From positions 1 through 57,430 of the forward strand of contig WFPP01000046.1 of the NCBI GenBank assembly GCA_015487495.1: a DNA stretch of 57,430 nt. The letters are read 5' to 3'. Origin of the DNA: Thiomicrorhabdus sp. (lineage in GTDB: Bacteria > Pseudomonadota > Gammaproteobacteria > Thiomicrospirales > Thiomicrospiraceae). How positions within the stretch are numbered: the stretch's first letter is position 1; every line of letters begins with the position of its first letter. Made by a program: the position numbers and the translations under genes. The notes beneath the pieces are model-generated. The model had not been told where the DNA came from, did not search any database, and saw nothing but the letters and a program-made list of their open reading frames with translations. Shown one piece after another: positions 30,364 to 42,077 of the stretch.

Positions 30364-31479
30364 TTAATTTAAATCATACTTACGTATCTTTTCAACCAAT
30401 GTCGTTCGGTTCATCTGTAACAGTTTGGCCGCTTGCGAAACATTTCCTTCTGTTTGAGACAACGCTTTTTGAATAAGCTGAACTTCCATTTCAACCAAAT
30501 AAGATTTAAGGTCAATACCTTGTTCTAAATTAAGCGAAGCCATTTCAGAATAAGATGGTGAAACCTCTGAAGGCGTGTCTGTCTCTACCTTGTCCATTGT
30601 TTGTTTACACCATTCTTCACCCCCTGTTTTAACCTCATCCACTGGATTAACAGGCTTGTCCTCAATCTGAACAAGAGGTTCTGGTTTTAAACGTTTTGCA
30701 CCCTCCGGAATATCCACCTGATACTTGCGGGGCAAATCACCGTAATCCACTTGCAAACCTGGGAACAGGATTGATAATCGCTCAACCAGATTCCCCAACT
30801 CCCTAACATTGCCCGGCCATGAGTAATGCTGTAATGCTAAAATGGCCTTTTCTGTTAAATGTGGAATTTTTCGACCCGCTTCCTGAATGTGATAAAACAT
30901 AAACTCAAATAATGCTTCAATGTCTTCAGGACGCTCTCGCAAGGAAGGCACCTCAATGGGAAACACATTTAAACGATAAAACAGGTCTTCACGAAACTCT
31001 CCCGCCTCAATACGCTCTTCTAAATCACGGTGCGTGGCAGCAATGACCCGAATATCACACTGAAAGCTTTTATTCCCTCCAACACGCTCATAAGTCCGTT
31101 CTTGCAAAACACGCAACAACTTAACCTGCATAGGTAAAGGCATGTCTCCAATTTCATCTAAAAAAATAGTGCCCTTTTCAGCCATTTCAAAACGACCTTT
31201 ACGCGCCGTTATTGCCCCAGTAAAGGCACCTTTTTCATGACCAAATAATTCACTTTCAAGCAGTTCTGCTGGAATCGCACCACAATTAATTGGAATAAAC
31301 GCGTGTTCAGAACGAGCAGAGGCATTATGTAACGCTTGTGCCACCACCTCTTTACCCGTACCTGACTCACCTAAAATTAACACCGTGGCATCGGTTTCAG
31401 CCACCTGCCGAATCAATGTTTTTACCCGTTGCATTGCAACGCTGTTACCAACCAGTGAGGAAAAAATATCTTGAGACAT
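30364..31479 (-). CDS. fleQ: Sigma54-dependent flagellar master regulator FleQ/FlrA-like, short form without N-terminal receiver-like domain
   Basis: AAA+ [19 protein letters not shown]-terminal [34 protein letters not shown] resembles FleQ HTH; upstream of fleSR. Confidence 0.85.
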   Translation of the reverse strand: MSQDIFSSLVGNSVAMQRVKTLIRQVAETDATVLILGESGTGKEVVAQALHNASARSEHAFIPINCGAIPAELLESELFGHEKGAFTGAITARKGRFEMAEKGTIFLDEIGDMPLPMQVKLLRVLQERTYERVGGNKSFQCDIRVIAATHRDLEERIEAGEFREDLFYRLNVFPIEVPSLRERPEDIEALFEFMFYHIQEAGRKIPHLTEKAILALQHYSWPGNVRELGNLVERLSILFPGLQVDYGDLPRKYQVDIPEGAKRLKPEPLVQIEDKPVNPVDEVKTGGEEWCKQTMDKVETDTPSEVSPSYSEMASLNLEQGIDLKSYLVEMEVQLIQKALSQTEGNVSQAAKLLQMNRTTLVEKIRKYDLN

Positions 31480-31730
31480 TTAGCCGCCATTTCATTGTTT
31501 ATCAAATTTTGAACCCTCTTTATATAGGGGTTTCAATAAAATGTCAAAAAAATGACAGGGAATAGAAAGCGATTCGCAAAATTTTTAACTAAAATCAGAC
31601 ACAATTTACCTTTTTACTCGTATCCCCTTTCGTTCAAAGCGATTCGATTTTGGATTAAAAGAGTAAAAAAAAAGAGGGGGGAGAAATTTTTTAAAGAAAC
31701 GCTGAATTGGAAAAAAAATACATACCATAT

Positions 31731-31759
31731 AAAAAAGCCCACTTTAAAGCGGGCTTTTT
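31731..31759 (-). terminator. Intrinsic terminator downstream of ilvC
   Basis: AAAAAAGCCCACTTTAAAGCGGGCTTTTT, a stem flanked by A and T tracts. Confidence 0.85.
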
Positions 31760-31782
31760 CAAGATACATTCGACAAAATGAA

Positions 31783-32823
<1,041 letters not shown>

Positions 32824-32863
32824 TTAAAATAATTGTAACGACCCAACCTTCCTAATAAGATGC

Positions 32864-32902
32864 TAATTAAATCGCTTGAATTCTGAGCAAGTGATTTAAT
32901 TA
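32864..32902. repeat. Inverted repeat upstream of ilvC (15-bp arms, 9-nt loop)
   Basis: TAATTAAATCGCTTG-aattctgag-CAAGTGATTTAATTA; one G.T wobble. Confidence 0.85.
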
Positions 32903-32913
32903 ACACTTCATAA

Positions 32914-33174
32914 GGAACCTCTGAATAAGTCGCTTAATTTCTGGCAACGCCATTTTATTCGCATCAAGGCAAATGACTGAAGCCATGTCTAGACCTTGCA
33001 AAGGCATTTAACGCCGAGACGAATAAAATGGTTAAGCCCCACAGGGTGAGCCTTCAAGCCTTCCTCTTCGTTGTTATGCTTCTTGTGAATGGAATAACCA
33101 TTCCCTGCGAAACAGGCCTAGAATAGGAAGGCTTGAAGACTCACAGAATGTTAAGGGACTTAATCAGAGGCTCC
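32914..33174. mobile_element. MITE-like element with ~18-bp imperfect terminal inverted repeats, full copy
   Basis: GGAACCTCTGAATAAGTC ... GACTTAATCAGAGGCTCC; flanked by TAA on both sides; internal hairpins 32950-32961/33020-33031 and 33046-33065/33125-33144. Confidence 0.8.
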
Positions 33175-33206
33175 CTAAAGGCCATGCCATGTTAAAAGAT
33201 AAATAT

Positions 33207-33698
33207 TTATACGTGTAAACACTTCTCGCCACGAATCACACCCACCGTTCCCGAACGAACGGTTTCCAAAATAAGCCCTGGGTCAATGACATCAATAAAG
33301 GCATCGAGTTTAGCCGACTTTCCAACCATTTGAACCGTATAGGTTGTTGAAGTCACATCCACAATATCCCCTCGAAAAATATCCACCAAACGCTTATATT
33401 CTTCCCGAGTCTCTCCTGTTGTAGAAAGCTTTATTAACATTAACTCTCGTTCAATGTGCGACCCTTCCGTTAAATCCAGAACCTTAACCACATCAATTAA
33501 ACGATTCAAGTGCTTCACTATCTGTTCAACTTCTTGAGAGGTTCCACTGGTAACCAGTGTTAGCCGTGACAACGAGTCATCTTCTGTCGGTGCAACCGTT
33601 AAGGCATGAATATTGTAACCTCTTGCTGAAAAAAGCCCCGATACCCGAGAAAGTGCCCCCGATTCATTTTCAATCAGCATAGAAATAATATGTTTCAT
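33207..33698 (-). CDS. ilvH: Acetolactate synthase small subunit
   Basis: MKHIISMLIENESGALSRVSGLFSARGYNIHALTVAPTEDDSLSRLTLVT. Confidence 0.97.
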   Translation of the reverse strand: MKHIISMLIENESGALSRVSGLFSARGYNIHALTVAPTEDDSLSRLTLVTSGTSQEVEQIVKHLNRLIDVVKVLDLTEGSHIERELMLIKLSTTGETREEYKRLVDIFRGDIVDVTSTTYTVQMVGKSAKLDAFIDVIDPGLILETVRSGTVGVIRGEKCLHV

Positions 33699-33707
33699 GT
33701 TATTCTC

Positions 33708-35411
33708 CTATACCAAAATCATTTCGTTTAAACCTGCACCAGCTGGAATCATCGGGTATACATTCTCTTGTTGATCCGTAATAATATCAACGAATACCAA
33801 ACGATTTTTATATTTATCGGAGAACACTTCATCCAACTGGGTTTGCATGGTATCTGGGTCATTAATGCGAATACCTACATGGCCATACGACTCTGCCAAC
33901 TTAACAAAATCAGGCAACGAGTCCATATAAGACATCGAGTAACGACGCTCATAAAAAAACTCTTGCCACTGACGCACCATACCTAAAAAGCCATTATTTA
34001 AACAAATAATTTTGACCGACAAGCCATATTGCAAACAAGTTGATAGCTCTTGAATATTCATTTGAATAGAGCCTTCACCCGTTACACAAATGACCGTTTC
34101 ATCTGGGTGTGCCATTTTCGCTCCCATCGCCGCAGGCAAGCCAAAGCCCATTGTGCCTAACCCACCTGAATTTAACCAGCGACGTGGTTTATCAAAGGGG
34201 TAATATTGTGCAGCAAACATTTGGTGTTGCCCCACATCCGAAGCAACAAAAGCATCCCCGTTTGTCGCTTTCCAAACCCCTTCAATAGCCGCTTGAGGTT
34301 TAATTTTGGCACCCGTACTGTCATAGCGCAAACAGTTCGTCGCACGCCAGCCTTCAATCTGACTCCACCAATCAGCTAAAGCTTCAGAATCCACCTGACG
34401 CTCTGCCTTGTTTAAAAGGCGAATCATTTCAGTCAAGACCTGTTTAACAGGCCCAACAATAGGGATGTCCACCAAGACATTTTTAGAAATGGATGCTGGA
34501 TCAATATCCACATGAATAATTTTGGCATCTGGACAGAATTTTTCTAAATTTCCTGTCACACGATCATCAAATCGTGCCCCAATCGCAATAATCACATCGC
34601 TGTTATGCATCGACAAATTTGCTTCATACGTACCATGCATACCCAACATCCCAATCGACTGTTTGTCTGATGCAGGAAACGCACCCAATCCCATTAATGT
34701 CTGGGTAATGGGAAAGCCCAGCTTGTGTGTCAAGGTCACTAACTCTTCAGAAGCGTCGCCTAAAATAACTCCTCCCCCTGTATATAAAACAGGTCTTTTG
34801 GCAGAAAGCATCATGTCAACCGCTTTCTTGATTTGCCCACTATGCCCTTTTGTTATTGGTAAATAAGAGCGCATCTCAACTTCTTGAGGGTATGCATAAG
34901 TGCTTTTGGCGTTTTGTACATCTTTTGGAATATCAATGACAACGGGGCCAGGTCGACCTGTTGTGGCTAGATAAAATGCTTTTTTGAGCGTGCTAGCAAG
35001 ATCATTAACATCCTTGACCAAGAAGTTGTGTTTGACGATAGGTCTTGTCACGCCAACCGTGTCTATCTCCTGAAAGGCATCCAGACCAATCATACCTGTC
35101 GGCACCTGACCCGTAATACAAATCATGGGAATCGAATCCATATAAGCGGTTGCAATGCCTGTTACTGCATTGGTTGCGCCGGGGCCAGACGTAACAAGAA
35201 CCACTCCTGGCTTACCTGTAGAACGTGCATATCCATCTGCGGCATGTACCGCTGCCTGCTCGTGACGCACCAATATATGGTTTAATTTTTTAGCGTCTGT
35301 ATCCAGAGCATCATAGATTGGCAATACGGCCCCTCCAGGATACCCCCATAGATGTTCTACACCCTCATCTTCCAAATAATGGATAAGAATTTGGGCACCC
35401 GTCATTTCCAC
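33708..35411 (-). CDS. ilvB: Acetolactate synthase large subunit
   Basis: [60 protein letters not shown]. Confidence 0.97.
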   Translation of the reverse strand: MEMTGAQILIHYLEDEGVEHLWGYPGGAVLPIYDALDTDAKKLNHILVRHEQAAVHAADGYARSTGKPGVVLVTSGPGATNAVTGIATAYMDSIPMICITGQVPTGMIGLDAFQEIDTVGVTRPIVKHNFLVKDVNDLASTLKKAFYLATTGRPGPVVIDIPKDVQNAKSTYAYPQEVEMRSYLPITKGHSGQIKKAVDMMLSAKRPVLYTGGGVILGDASEELVTLTHKLGFPITQTLMGLGAFPASDKQSIGMLGMHGTYEANLSMHNSDVIIAIGARFDDRVTGNLEKFCPDAKIIHVDIDPASISKNVLVDIPIVGPVKQVLTEMIRLLNKAERQVDSEALADWWSQIEGWRATNCLRYDSTGAKIKPQAAIEGVWKATNGDAFVASDVGQHQMFAAQYYPFDKPRRWLNSGGLGTMGFGLPAAMGAKMAHPDETVICVTGEGSIQMNIQELSTCLQYGLSVKIICLNNGFLGMVRQWQEFFYERRYSMSYMDSLPDFVKLAESYGHVGIRINDPDTMQTQLDEVFSDKYKNRLVFVDIITDQQENVYPMIPAGAGLNEMILV

Positions 35412-35879
35412 AACATTGATCCTTTTTAAAATTTTAAAGTGAGACCTTTACACGAGAAGGAGCACCAAAACAAGACACTCAACGCCCGTAGAGGTAAAAT
35501 TGAAACAGAAAAAAAGAGAAAACTTAACTGATTGAAGCTAAAATTGTCTGGAGCAACAACTATCCACAAAACTTTTAACGAAAATCAAGCGTATTTTAAC
35601 CCTTACCTTTTATCCATGCCTCCTTTCATATAAAGACCTTAAAGTTTATAACGTAACGACTCAACCGACCCTTTAAAAAGTCATTCTTGCCTTGAGCATC
35701 CTATCCAGTTATACAGAATCGTTACAAAAGGCGAATCATTTAATCTAATGAAAACTCCACACATTTTTAAAATGTGGAAAAAAGGGGATTATATAAGATT
35801 TTCTAAATATTTTGAACTCTAAGCACCTCTTTTTATAAAATTGAACTGTAACAGCTCAGATCACGCCTAAAAATGAGGG

Positions 35880-36434
35880 TTATAGATGATATTTGGTTTG
35901 AAACAAAAAATGCCGGTAATGCTGTAACTCTTCAATCGATTCCAAAATATCATCCAGCGCCAAATGCGCTCCTTTTTTCTGATGCGACTGATAGACACTG
36001 GGGGCCCAGCGTTTTGATAGCTCTTTTAAAGTACTGACATCTAAATTTCGATAATGAAAGTACGCTTCCAGTGTAGGCATCTGTTCCACCATAAAACGCC
36101 TATCCTGACAAATACTGTTACCGCACATAGGGGATTTACCCGATGAAACATACGACTGTAAAAACCGAATCGTCTGCTTTTCAGCCTCTTCCAAGCTAAT
36201 TGTACTTTCCAGCACCCGCTCTGTTAATCCCGATTTTCCATGATGCGTAATACACCACTGATTCATCTCATCCAACACCTTTTTAGGGGTTTGAATGGCA
36301 AAAACAGGCCCTTTTGCAACCACATTTAAATCACTGTCTGTCACCACCGTTGCAATTTCAATCACCCTGTCTTTTTTAGGATCCAGCCCTGTCATCTCTA
36401 AATCAATCCAAATTAAATTGTTATCAGACTTCAT
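35880..36434 (-). CDS. orn: Oligoribonuclease
   Basis: [56 protein letters not shown] at 36434 is the likely start. Confidence 0.95.
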   Translation of the reverse strand: MKSDNNLIWIDLEMTGLDPKKDRVIEIATVVTDSDLNVVAKGPVFAIQTPKKVLDEMNQWCITHHGKSGLTERVLESTISLEEAEKQTIRFLQSYVSSGKSPMCGNSICQDRRFMVEQMPTLEAYFHYRNLDVSTLKELSKRWAPSVYQSHQKKGAHLALDDILESIEELQHYRHFLFQTKYHL

Positions 36435-36495
36435 AATTCCATCTCTTTTCACATACAATACCAGGCTATATTAACTCAAACGACTTAAAAAAATC

Positions 36496-37761
36496 ATGAA
36501 CTGGATTACCTCTTTATTTCTAATTGCACTGTTTTTAAATTTCATTATTGAAATCTGGCTCAATATAAAAAATCAGCGCCACATTGGCCAACATCGCTCA
36601 AGCGTACCGGATGAATTCAGCCAAGTTGTTTCTCTGGAAGCGCACCAAAAAGCCGCTGATTACAGTCGTGCCAAGCTACAACTAGGGCGCTTAGGGCTAT
36701 TATACGATGCCGCTATTTTACTCTTTATGACATTAGGAGGAGGCTTTCAAGACATCTACACCCTTTGGCTTAATAGCGGTTTGGAACCCATCTGGCGAGA
36801 TGTACTTTTTTTAATGTCCACCTTATGGGTGCTCTCTTTGCTACACCTTCCTTTCTCAATCATCAGTACATTTAAAATTGAATCGGAATTTGGGTTCAAT
36901 AAAACCACACCACTTAAATTCATCAGCGACTTATTCAAGCAATGGGCGCTCATACTCGTACTTGGTGTACCGATTATTTGGGCTGTTCTTACCATTATGA
37001 ATCACTACCTTGATCAAGCTTGGTGGTTATATACATGGGTTGTCTGGATGGGCTTTCAATTTACCTTAATGTGGGCTTATCCAAAATGGATTGCTCCCAT
37101 TTTTAATAAATTTACCCCTCTGGAAGACGAAGAAATGAAAACACGTATTACCCAACTATTGGAGCGTACGGGATTTGAGTCTAATGGAATTTTTGTGATG
37201 GATGGCTCTTCCCGTTCAGGACATGGCAATGCTTACTTTACAGGCATGGGAAAAAACAAACGCATTGTCTTTTTTGATACTCTACTTGAAACCCTCACCC
37301 CCGAAGAAGTTGAGGCGGTCTTGGCACATGAATTAGGGCATTTCAAGCACGGACACATTCGTCAACGATTAATTGAAAGCACGTTTATAACGCTGGCTGG
37401 ACTCGCATTACTCGGCTGGTTAATCCAATTACCCGAATTTTATACAGGGCTTGGCATGACCTCACAAACGCCTGCAGCAGCTCTTTTACTCTTTATGACA
37501 GCCGTGCCCGTTTTATTTTTCTTTATGGGGCCTTTAAGCGCATTAAAAAGTCGAAAACATGAATTTGAGGCCGATGCCTTTGCAGCCAAACACGTTGGTT
37601 CAGCCCCCCTTATTTCAGCACTGCTCAAAATGTACCGAGACAATGCCAGTACACTGACTCCCGATCCAAGCTATTCGGCCTATCATGACAGCCACCCTCC
37701 TGCCAAAATTCGAATTGATCACTTAAAATCCCTTGCAACGCATCACAAAAAGGAGGAATAA
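36496..37761 (+). CDS. M48-family membrane metallopeptidase (Ste24/CAAX protease-like)
   Basis: Zinc motif LAHELGHFKHGH; GHGNAYFTGMGKNKRIVFFDTLLETLTPEEVEAV; several TM segments. Confidence 0.92.
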   Translation: MNWITSLFLIALFLNFIIEIWLNIKNQRHIGQHRSSVPDEFSQVVSLEAHQKAADYSRAKLQLGRLGLLYDAAILLFMTLGGGFQDIYTLWLNSGLEPIWRDVLFLMSTLWVLSLLHLPFSIISTFKIESEFGFNKTTPLKFISDLFKQWALILVLGVPIIWAVLTIMNHYLDQAWWLYTWVVWMGFQFTLMWAYPKWIAPIFNKFTPLEDEEMKTRITQLLERTGFESNGIFVMDGSSRSGHGNAYFTGMGKNKRIVFFDTLLETLTPEEVEAVLAHELGHFKHGHIRQRLIESTFITLAGLALLGWLIQLPEFYTGLGMTSQTPAAALLLFMTAVPVLFFFMGPLSALKSRKHEFEADAFAAKHVGSAPLISALLKMYRDNASTLTPDPSYSAYHDSHPPAKIRIDHLKSLATHHKKEE

Positions 37762-37764
37762 AAC

Positions 37765-38118
37765 ATGATAACACCCACTTCTTCTGAAAAAGAGTTAACC
37801 CAGCAACATTGTCAAGAGATTCCCAAAGGGAGCAAACCTCTAATCATTCCTGTCATTGAAAGCCATTTAAGTCAGCTAACAGGGTGGGATGCACCTCTTA
37901 ACTATGCCCAAATAAGCAAAGAATTTTTATTTAAAAATGACCAACAAAGCATCGCTTTTGTCAATGCAATCACTTGGCTAGCCCACAAAGAAGATCACTA
38001 CCCAACCATTTGTTTTAACTACAACCGTGTAACCATTACACTTAAGACTCCAAATGCCAAAGGATTAAGTTTAAATGACATGATTTTAGCCGCTAAAATT
38101 AATACCTTACTGGATTAA
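37765..38118 (+). CDS. phhB: Pterin-4a-carbinolamine dehydratase (PCD/DCoH)
   Basis: FVNAITWLAHKEDHYPTICFNYNRVTITLKTPNAKGLSLNDMILAAKIN. Confidence 0.88.
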   Translation: MITPTSSEKELTQQHCQEIPKGSKPLIIPVIESHLSQLTGWDAPLNYAQISKEFLFKNDQQSIAFVNAITWLAHKEDHYPTICFNYNRVTITLKTPNAKGLSLNDMILAAKINTLLD

Positions 38119-38131
38119 AACAGACCCTCTC

Positions 38132-39169
38132 ATGGCCAAACGCAAACTCACTCACCAACAAAAGCGCAGAGTCCGTTCACAACGTCAAGACAGAAGTAGC
38201 ACCGACGCCGGTGCATCCAAAAATAAAAAGAGCGAACATACCTTACTTGGCAAAGAACAAACAGGACTCATCATTACCAGTTTTGGCAAGCGTGTCTTAG
38301 TAGAGTCTGAAACAGGAGAACACTACCAGTGTGCCATTCGGCAACATCTCGGAAAACTGGTTGCAGGAGACCGCGTCATCTGGCAAACCGATATTGAAGC
38401 CAACACAGGCGTTGTGAACAGCGTACTTCCCAGAACGCATGAACTTAGCCGTCCAGGCTTTCGTGGGCAAACTCGCATGGTTGCAGCCAATATTGATTTT
38501 ATTGGCATTGTAATGCCTGTTTTACCAGGCATTCACCCAGATATGATTGACCGCTATCTGGTTGCAGCCAATCAACTCGATATTCCTGCCATCATTATCA
38601 TCAATAAAGTAGACCTGCTTTCCAATGAAGAAGATTGGGAGGCCATTGCTGCCCTGCTTGAACCCTATGATACGCTGAACATTGAAATACTGCCCGCCTC
38701 CACTCTCTCCCAAACGGGGCTGGATGAATTACGTACTTTTATGAATGGAAAAAACAGTGTCTTTGTCGGTCCTTCTGGCGCTGGGAAATCCTCTTTAATC
38801 AATGCACTTATCCCAGACTTACACATCCGTGTTGGAGCTCTGTCAGAAGCGACTGGATTAGGAAAACACACCACCACCAACAGTATTTTATACCACTTAC
38901 CCCCTCTTGATAACACACAACCACATGGAGGCAACCTGATTGACTCCCCAGGCATTCGGCAATTTAGTCCAGCCCCCTGCTCACTCAGTGAGCTTGAAGG
39001 CAACTACCCCGATTTTGCCCCCTACCTGGGGGGCTGTAAATACAATAATTGCACTCACAGCACTGAACCTAACTGCGCCATTAAAAAAGCCGTTGAAGAA
39101 GGCAATATCGCTTTAAGTCGCTACCAAAGCTTTCAACGCTTATTAACGGAATTCAAAGAAGACACCTAG
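38132..39169 (+). CDS. rsgA: Small ribosomal subunit biogenesis GTPase RsgA
   Basis: Circularly permuted GTPase: NKVDLL, GPSGAGKSSLINALIP, DSPGIRQF; Zn knuckle CKYNNCTHSTEPNCAIKKAV. Confidence 0.96.
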   Translation: MAKRKLTHQQKRRVRSQRQDRSSTDAGASKNKKSEHTLLGKEQTGLIITSFGKRVLVESETGEHYQCAIRQHLGKLVAGDRVIWQTDIEANTGVVNSVLPRTHELSRPGFRGQTRMVAANIDFIGIVMPVLPGIHPDMIDRYLVAANQLDIPAIIIINKVDLLSNEEDWEAIAALLEPYDTLNIEILPASTLSQTGLDELRTFMNGKNSVFVGPSGAGKSSLINALIPDLHIRVGALSEATGLGKHTTTNSILYHLPPLDNTQPHGGNLIDSPGIRQFSPAPCSLSELEGNYPDFAPYLGGCKYNNCTHSTEPNCAIKKAVEEGNIALSRYQSFQRLLTEFKEDT

Positions 39170-39333
39170 GAGAGTCTGTCGGATTTAGGTGATCGTCACG
39201 AGAGAAAGCTATTTTGAGACCATTTTTTCGATCATTTAAGGCGAATAATATTGAGTATATTTAACGAAATTGATCAGAAAAATGGGCCGAAATGGCTTTT
39301 TCGCAGTAGATTCATCCTAAGACCGACAGGCTC
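39170..39333. mobile_element. MITE-like element copy A, flanked by CTAG direct repeats (39166-39169 and 39334-39337)
   Basis: Ends GTCTGTCGGATTTAGG ... CCTAAGACCGACAGGCTC; near-identical to copy B at 39794-39953. Confidence 0.88.
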
Positions 39334-39427
39334 CTAGGAGTCTATTGAAAAAAAAGTTGCCCTCTTTTTAAACCTCGTCTAAGATGAAATCAGCAAGCAA
39401 TCCAATACCTTTACAAAGGAGTTTCTC

Positions 39428-39736
39428 ATGAAACAAACACTTACGACTCTTATGTCAATCACTTTTTTAACTCTCAGCACCAACGTAGCAGCAGGGGATG
39501 CCACTGCTGGCCAAACCAAATTCAAGTCAACCTGTGTTCCTTGCCACGGTAGCAACGCCGAAGGAATGGTTGGTCCACGGCTTGCAGGACAACCTGCCAG
39601 TGACATTATTTTTAAACTAAATGAATACCGCGCAGGCAAACAACGTGGCCCCATGACTTACATGATGGCGCCAATGGCTCAAGGTTTAACCGAAACTGAA
39701 ATTAAAAATCTGGCGGCGTACGTTTCTGAACTATAA
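39428..39736 (+). CDS. Small periplasmic class I c-type cytochrome
   Basis: Signal peptide MKQTLTTLMSITFLTLSTNVAA and one CVPCH haem site. Confidence 0.92.
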   Translation: MKQTLTTLMSITFLTLSTNVAAGDATAGQTKFKSTCVPCHGSNAEGMVGPRLAGQPASDIIFKLNEYRAGKQRGPMTYMMAPMAQGLTETEIKNLAAYVSEL

Positions 39737-39793
39737 TACACAAATAACCTCTTACCCCTAATCCGAAAATAAGGCCGTAAAACACCATCCTAG

Positions 39794-39953
39794 GAGCTTG
39801 TCGGACTTAGGTGATCGTCACGAGAGAAAGTCATTTTGAGACCATTTTTTCGATCATTTGAGGCGAATATTGAGTATAATTTAACGAAATTGATCGGAAA
39901 AATGGGCCGAAATGGCTTTTTTGCAGTAGATTCATCCTAAGACCGACAGGCTT
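39794..39953. mobile_element. MITE-like element copy B, flanked by CTAG direct repeats (39790-39793 and 39954-39957)
   Basis: GAGCTTGTCGGACTTAGG ... CCTAAGACCGACAGGCTT; same orientation as copy A. Confidence 0.88.
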
Positions 39954-39987
39954 CTAGGCGGGCTTTACAGGCAATGACAAGCCATTG

Positions 39988-41022
39988 TCAAAAATGCCGA
40001 TAGCCACCTCCCTTTTCAAACATTCCCTCTTCTTGAAGCACACCATGTTTTAAACACCGAATGCCCTTCTGTTTAACGATATGGCCAACCACACTTAAAC
40101 GCACGCCTTTTGCAGCAACTCGTTCCGTTAGTTTAGAAAGATGTTGTTCTGGCAACGTCAAACACAGTTGATAATCATCTCCTCCTGACAAGGGAAGTGA
40201 CCAATCTTGTGTTGCCTTAATATAATGCGCCACACCGGATGAAAGAGGCAGCTGACTCAACTCAATATCGGCTCCTAATACAAAATCCCCCCCCCCCTGT
40301 TCGGCACCCTGTTTTAACCGTGCTAACGAATGGTGTAACATGTGGCCTAAATCGGCCAATAGTCCATCCGAAATATCAATGGCACTGTTCACCAAACCTC
40401 GCATATCGGCACTCATTGCAATTTGTGGCATAGGGCGATTTAATGCATTAAGCGCACGACACTGCTCTTCATCAGACAGACAACTTATTGCAAACGAATC
40501 CTGCCAATCATTTAAAGCCAGCTTTAACCCCAGTGCCCCCTCTCCCAGAGTATTGGTCACACAAATTACATCGCCAATGTTTGCGCCCGAGCGCAATATG
40601 GCCTGCTGATTTGGTACCCAGCCCTGTGCGGTAATCGTAACGGTTAATGGCCCTTTAGAGGTATCTCCCCCAATCAACGGAATGGCAAACTGTGCGCTCA
40701 AGTCTCGCAATCCTTCTGAAAAAGCACGTAGCCAATCCTCAGAATATTCAGGCAAGGTGAGCGCTAAAGAGTAACTGGCGGGCGTTGCCCCCATTGCGGC
40801 CAAATCACTTAAATTTACCGCCAACGATTTCCATGCAATATCATAGGGCTCAGTATTTTCAGGAAAATGCACCCCCGAAACCAAGGTATCCGTTACTACA
40901 ACCAGTTGATGATTTTCAGGCACATTCAATATTGCACCATCATCACCAATCCCCATCTCTACTGCTTCAACCTCTTGTGATAAAGGTGCAAAATACATCT
41001 CAATCAAATCAAACTCTAATGC
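39988..41022 (-). CDS. thiL: Thiamine-monophosphate kinase
   Basis: EFDLIEMYFAPL...GIGDDGAIL; AWKSLAVNLSDLAAMGATP; DISDGLLADLGHM; MALEFDL at 41022 is the likely start. Confidence 0.94.
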   Translation of the reverse strand, partial: ALEFDLIEMYFAPLSQEVEAVEMGIGDDGAILNVPENHQLVVVTDTLVSGVHFPENTEPYDIAWKSLAVNLSDLAAMGATPASYSLALTLPEYSEDWLRAFSEGLRDLSAQFAIPLIGGDTSKGPLTVTITAQGWVPNQQAILRSGANIGDVICVTNTLGEGALGLKLALNDWQDSFAISCLSDEEQCRALNALNRPMPQIAMSADMRGLVNSAIDISDGLLADLGHMLHHSLARLKQGAEQGGGDFVLGADIELSQLPLSSGVAHYIKATQDWSLPLSGGDDYQLCLTLPEQHLSKLTERVAAKGVRLSVVGHIVKQKGIRCLKHGVLQEEGMFEKGGGYRHF

Positions 41023-41127
41023 CATACTTTCTTCCACTTGTCCAAATAAAAAAAGCCCCGTAAACCATGTTACGAAGCTCTTATTCATGCCCTATTATGT
41101 TATTCAAAAACAACAACAAAGGGGGGG

Positions 41128-41616
41128 TTAAGATGTCGCCTGATGCTCAAGTGGGCGCAACTGTTTAGATGCTTTATCTAAAATGCCATTAATAAATTTA
41201 TGCCCCTCTTCTGCCCCAAAACGCTTGGCCAGTTCAACGCACTCATTAATCACCACTTTATAAGGAATTTCAGGGTTATTTTGTAATTCATACACTCCCA
41301 TACGCATAATCGCCCGCTCAACTGGATCAATCATCATCACCGAACGGTCTAAATAATCAGCATACGCCGCATCCAGGTCAACGGCCTGTCGGCTAATATT
41401 AACTAACAGTCCTTTAAACAAATCAAAATCCAGATTAAGCAAGCGTTCATCTTCATGAAAGCTTTGAATAATAATAGCGGGCTCCTCATTCGTCATCTCC
41501 CAAACATACAATGCTTGCAAGGCTACTCGACGCGCCTGCGTTCTTGGCGTTACCCGTGCTTCTTTTTCAATAATTTCTTCGCCTTGACCAGGCTGAATGT
41601 CTGCCAGTGTTTTCAT
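41128..41616 (-). CDS. nusB: Transcription antitermination factor NusB
   Basis: RRVALQALYVWEMT; ERAIMRMGVYEL...VVINECVELAKRFGAEEGHKFINGILDK. Confidence 0.96.
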   Translation of the reverse strand: MKTLADIQPGQGEEIIEKEARVTPRTQARRVALQALYVWEMTNEEPAIIIQSFHEDERLLNLDFDLFKGLLVNISRQAVDLDAAYADYLDRSVMMIDPVERAIMRMGVYELQNNPEIPYKVVINECVELAKRFGAEEGHKFINGILDKASKQLRPLEHQATS

Positions 41617-42077
41617 TACAGTTGCTTCATTACATTAACCATTTCAATCGCGGCAAGTGTACACTCTTCGCCCTTATTGCCCGCTTTTGTACCCGCACGT
41701 TCAATCGCTTGTTCAATGCTGTCTACGGTTAACACACCAAATGAGACAGGAACACCCGTATTAAGCTGAACCTGACCAATGCCCTTTACACACTCGCCCG
41801 CCACATAATCAAAATGCGGCGTACCACCACGAATCACTGCACCTAGCGCTACAATGGCATCAAACTTTCCTGACTGCGCCATTTTTTGTACTGCCAACGG
41901 GATTTCAAATGCTCCCGGTACCATTACTTTAGAAACGTCATCTTCACTGCCACCATGACGTACAATGGTATCCAGCGCACCACTGACTAGGTGCTCCACA
42001 ATAAAGCTATTAAAACGACCAACAACCAACCCTATTTTCATTCCTTCAGCGGTTAAATTACCTTCTACTATTTTCAT
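41616..42077 (-). CDS. ribH: 6,7-dimethyl-8-ribityllumazine synthase
   Basis: [58 protein letters not shown]. Confidence 0.97.
   Translation of the reverse strand: MKIVEGNLTAEGMKIGLVVGRFNSFIVEHLVSGALDTIVRHGGSEDDVSKVMVPGAFEIPLAVQKMAQSGKFDAIVALGAVIRGGTPHFDYVAGECVKGIGQVQLNTGVPVSFGVLTVDSIEQAIERAGTKAGNKGEECTLAAIEMVNVMKQL

Noticed and set aside
35412-35879. Possible ilvBH attenuator or leader peptide in the 468-bp gap upstream of ilvB
   Set aside because: A short palindrome CACATTTTTAAAATGTG is present, but I saw no Leu/Val/Ile-rich leader or terminator/antiterminator pair.
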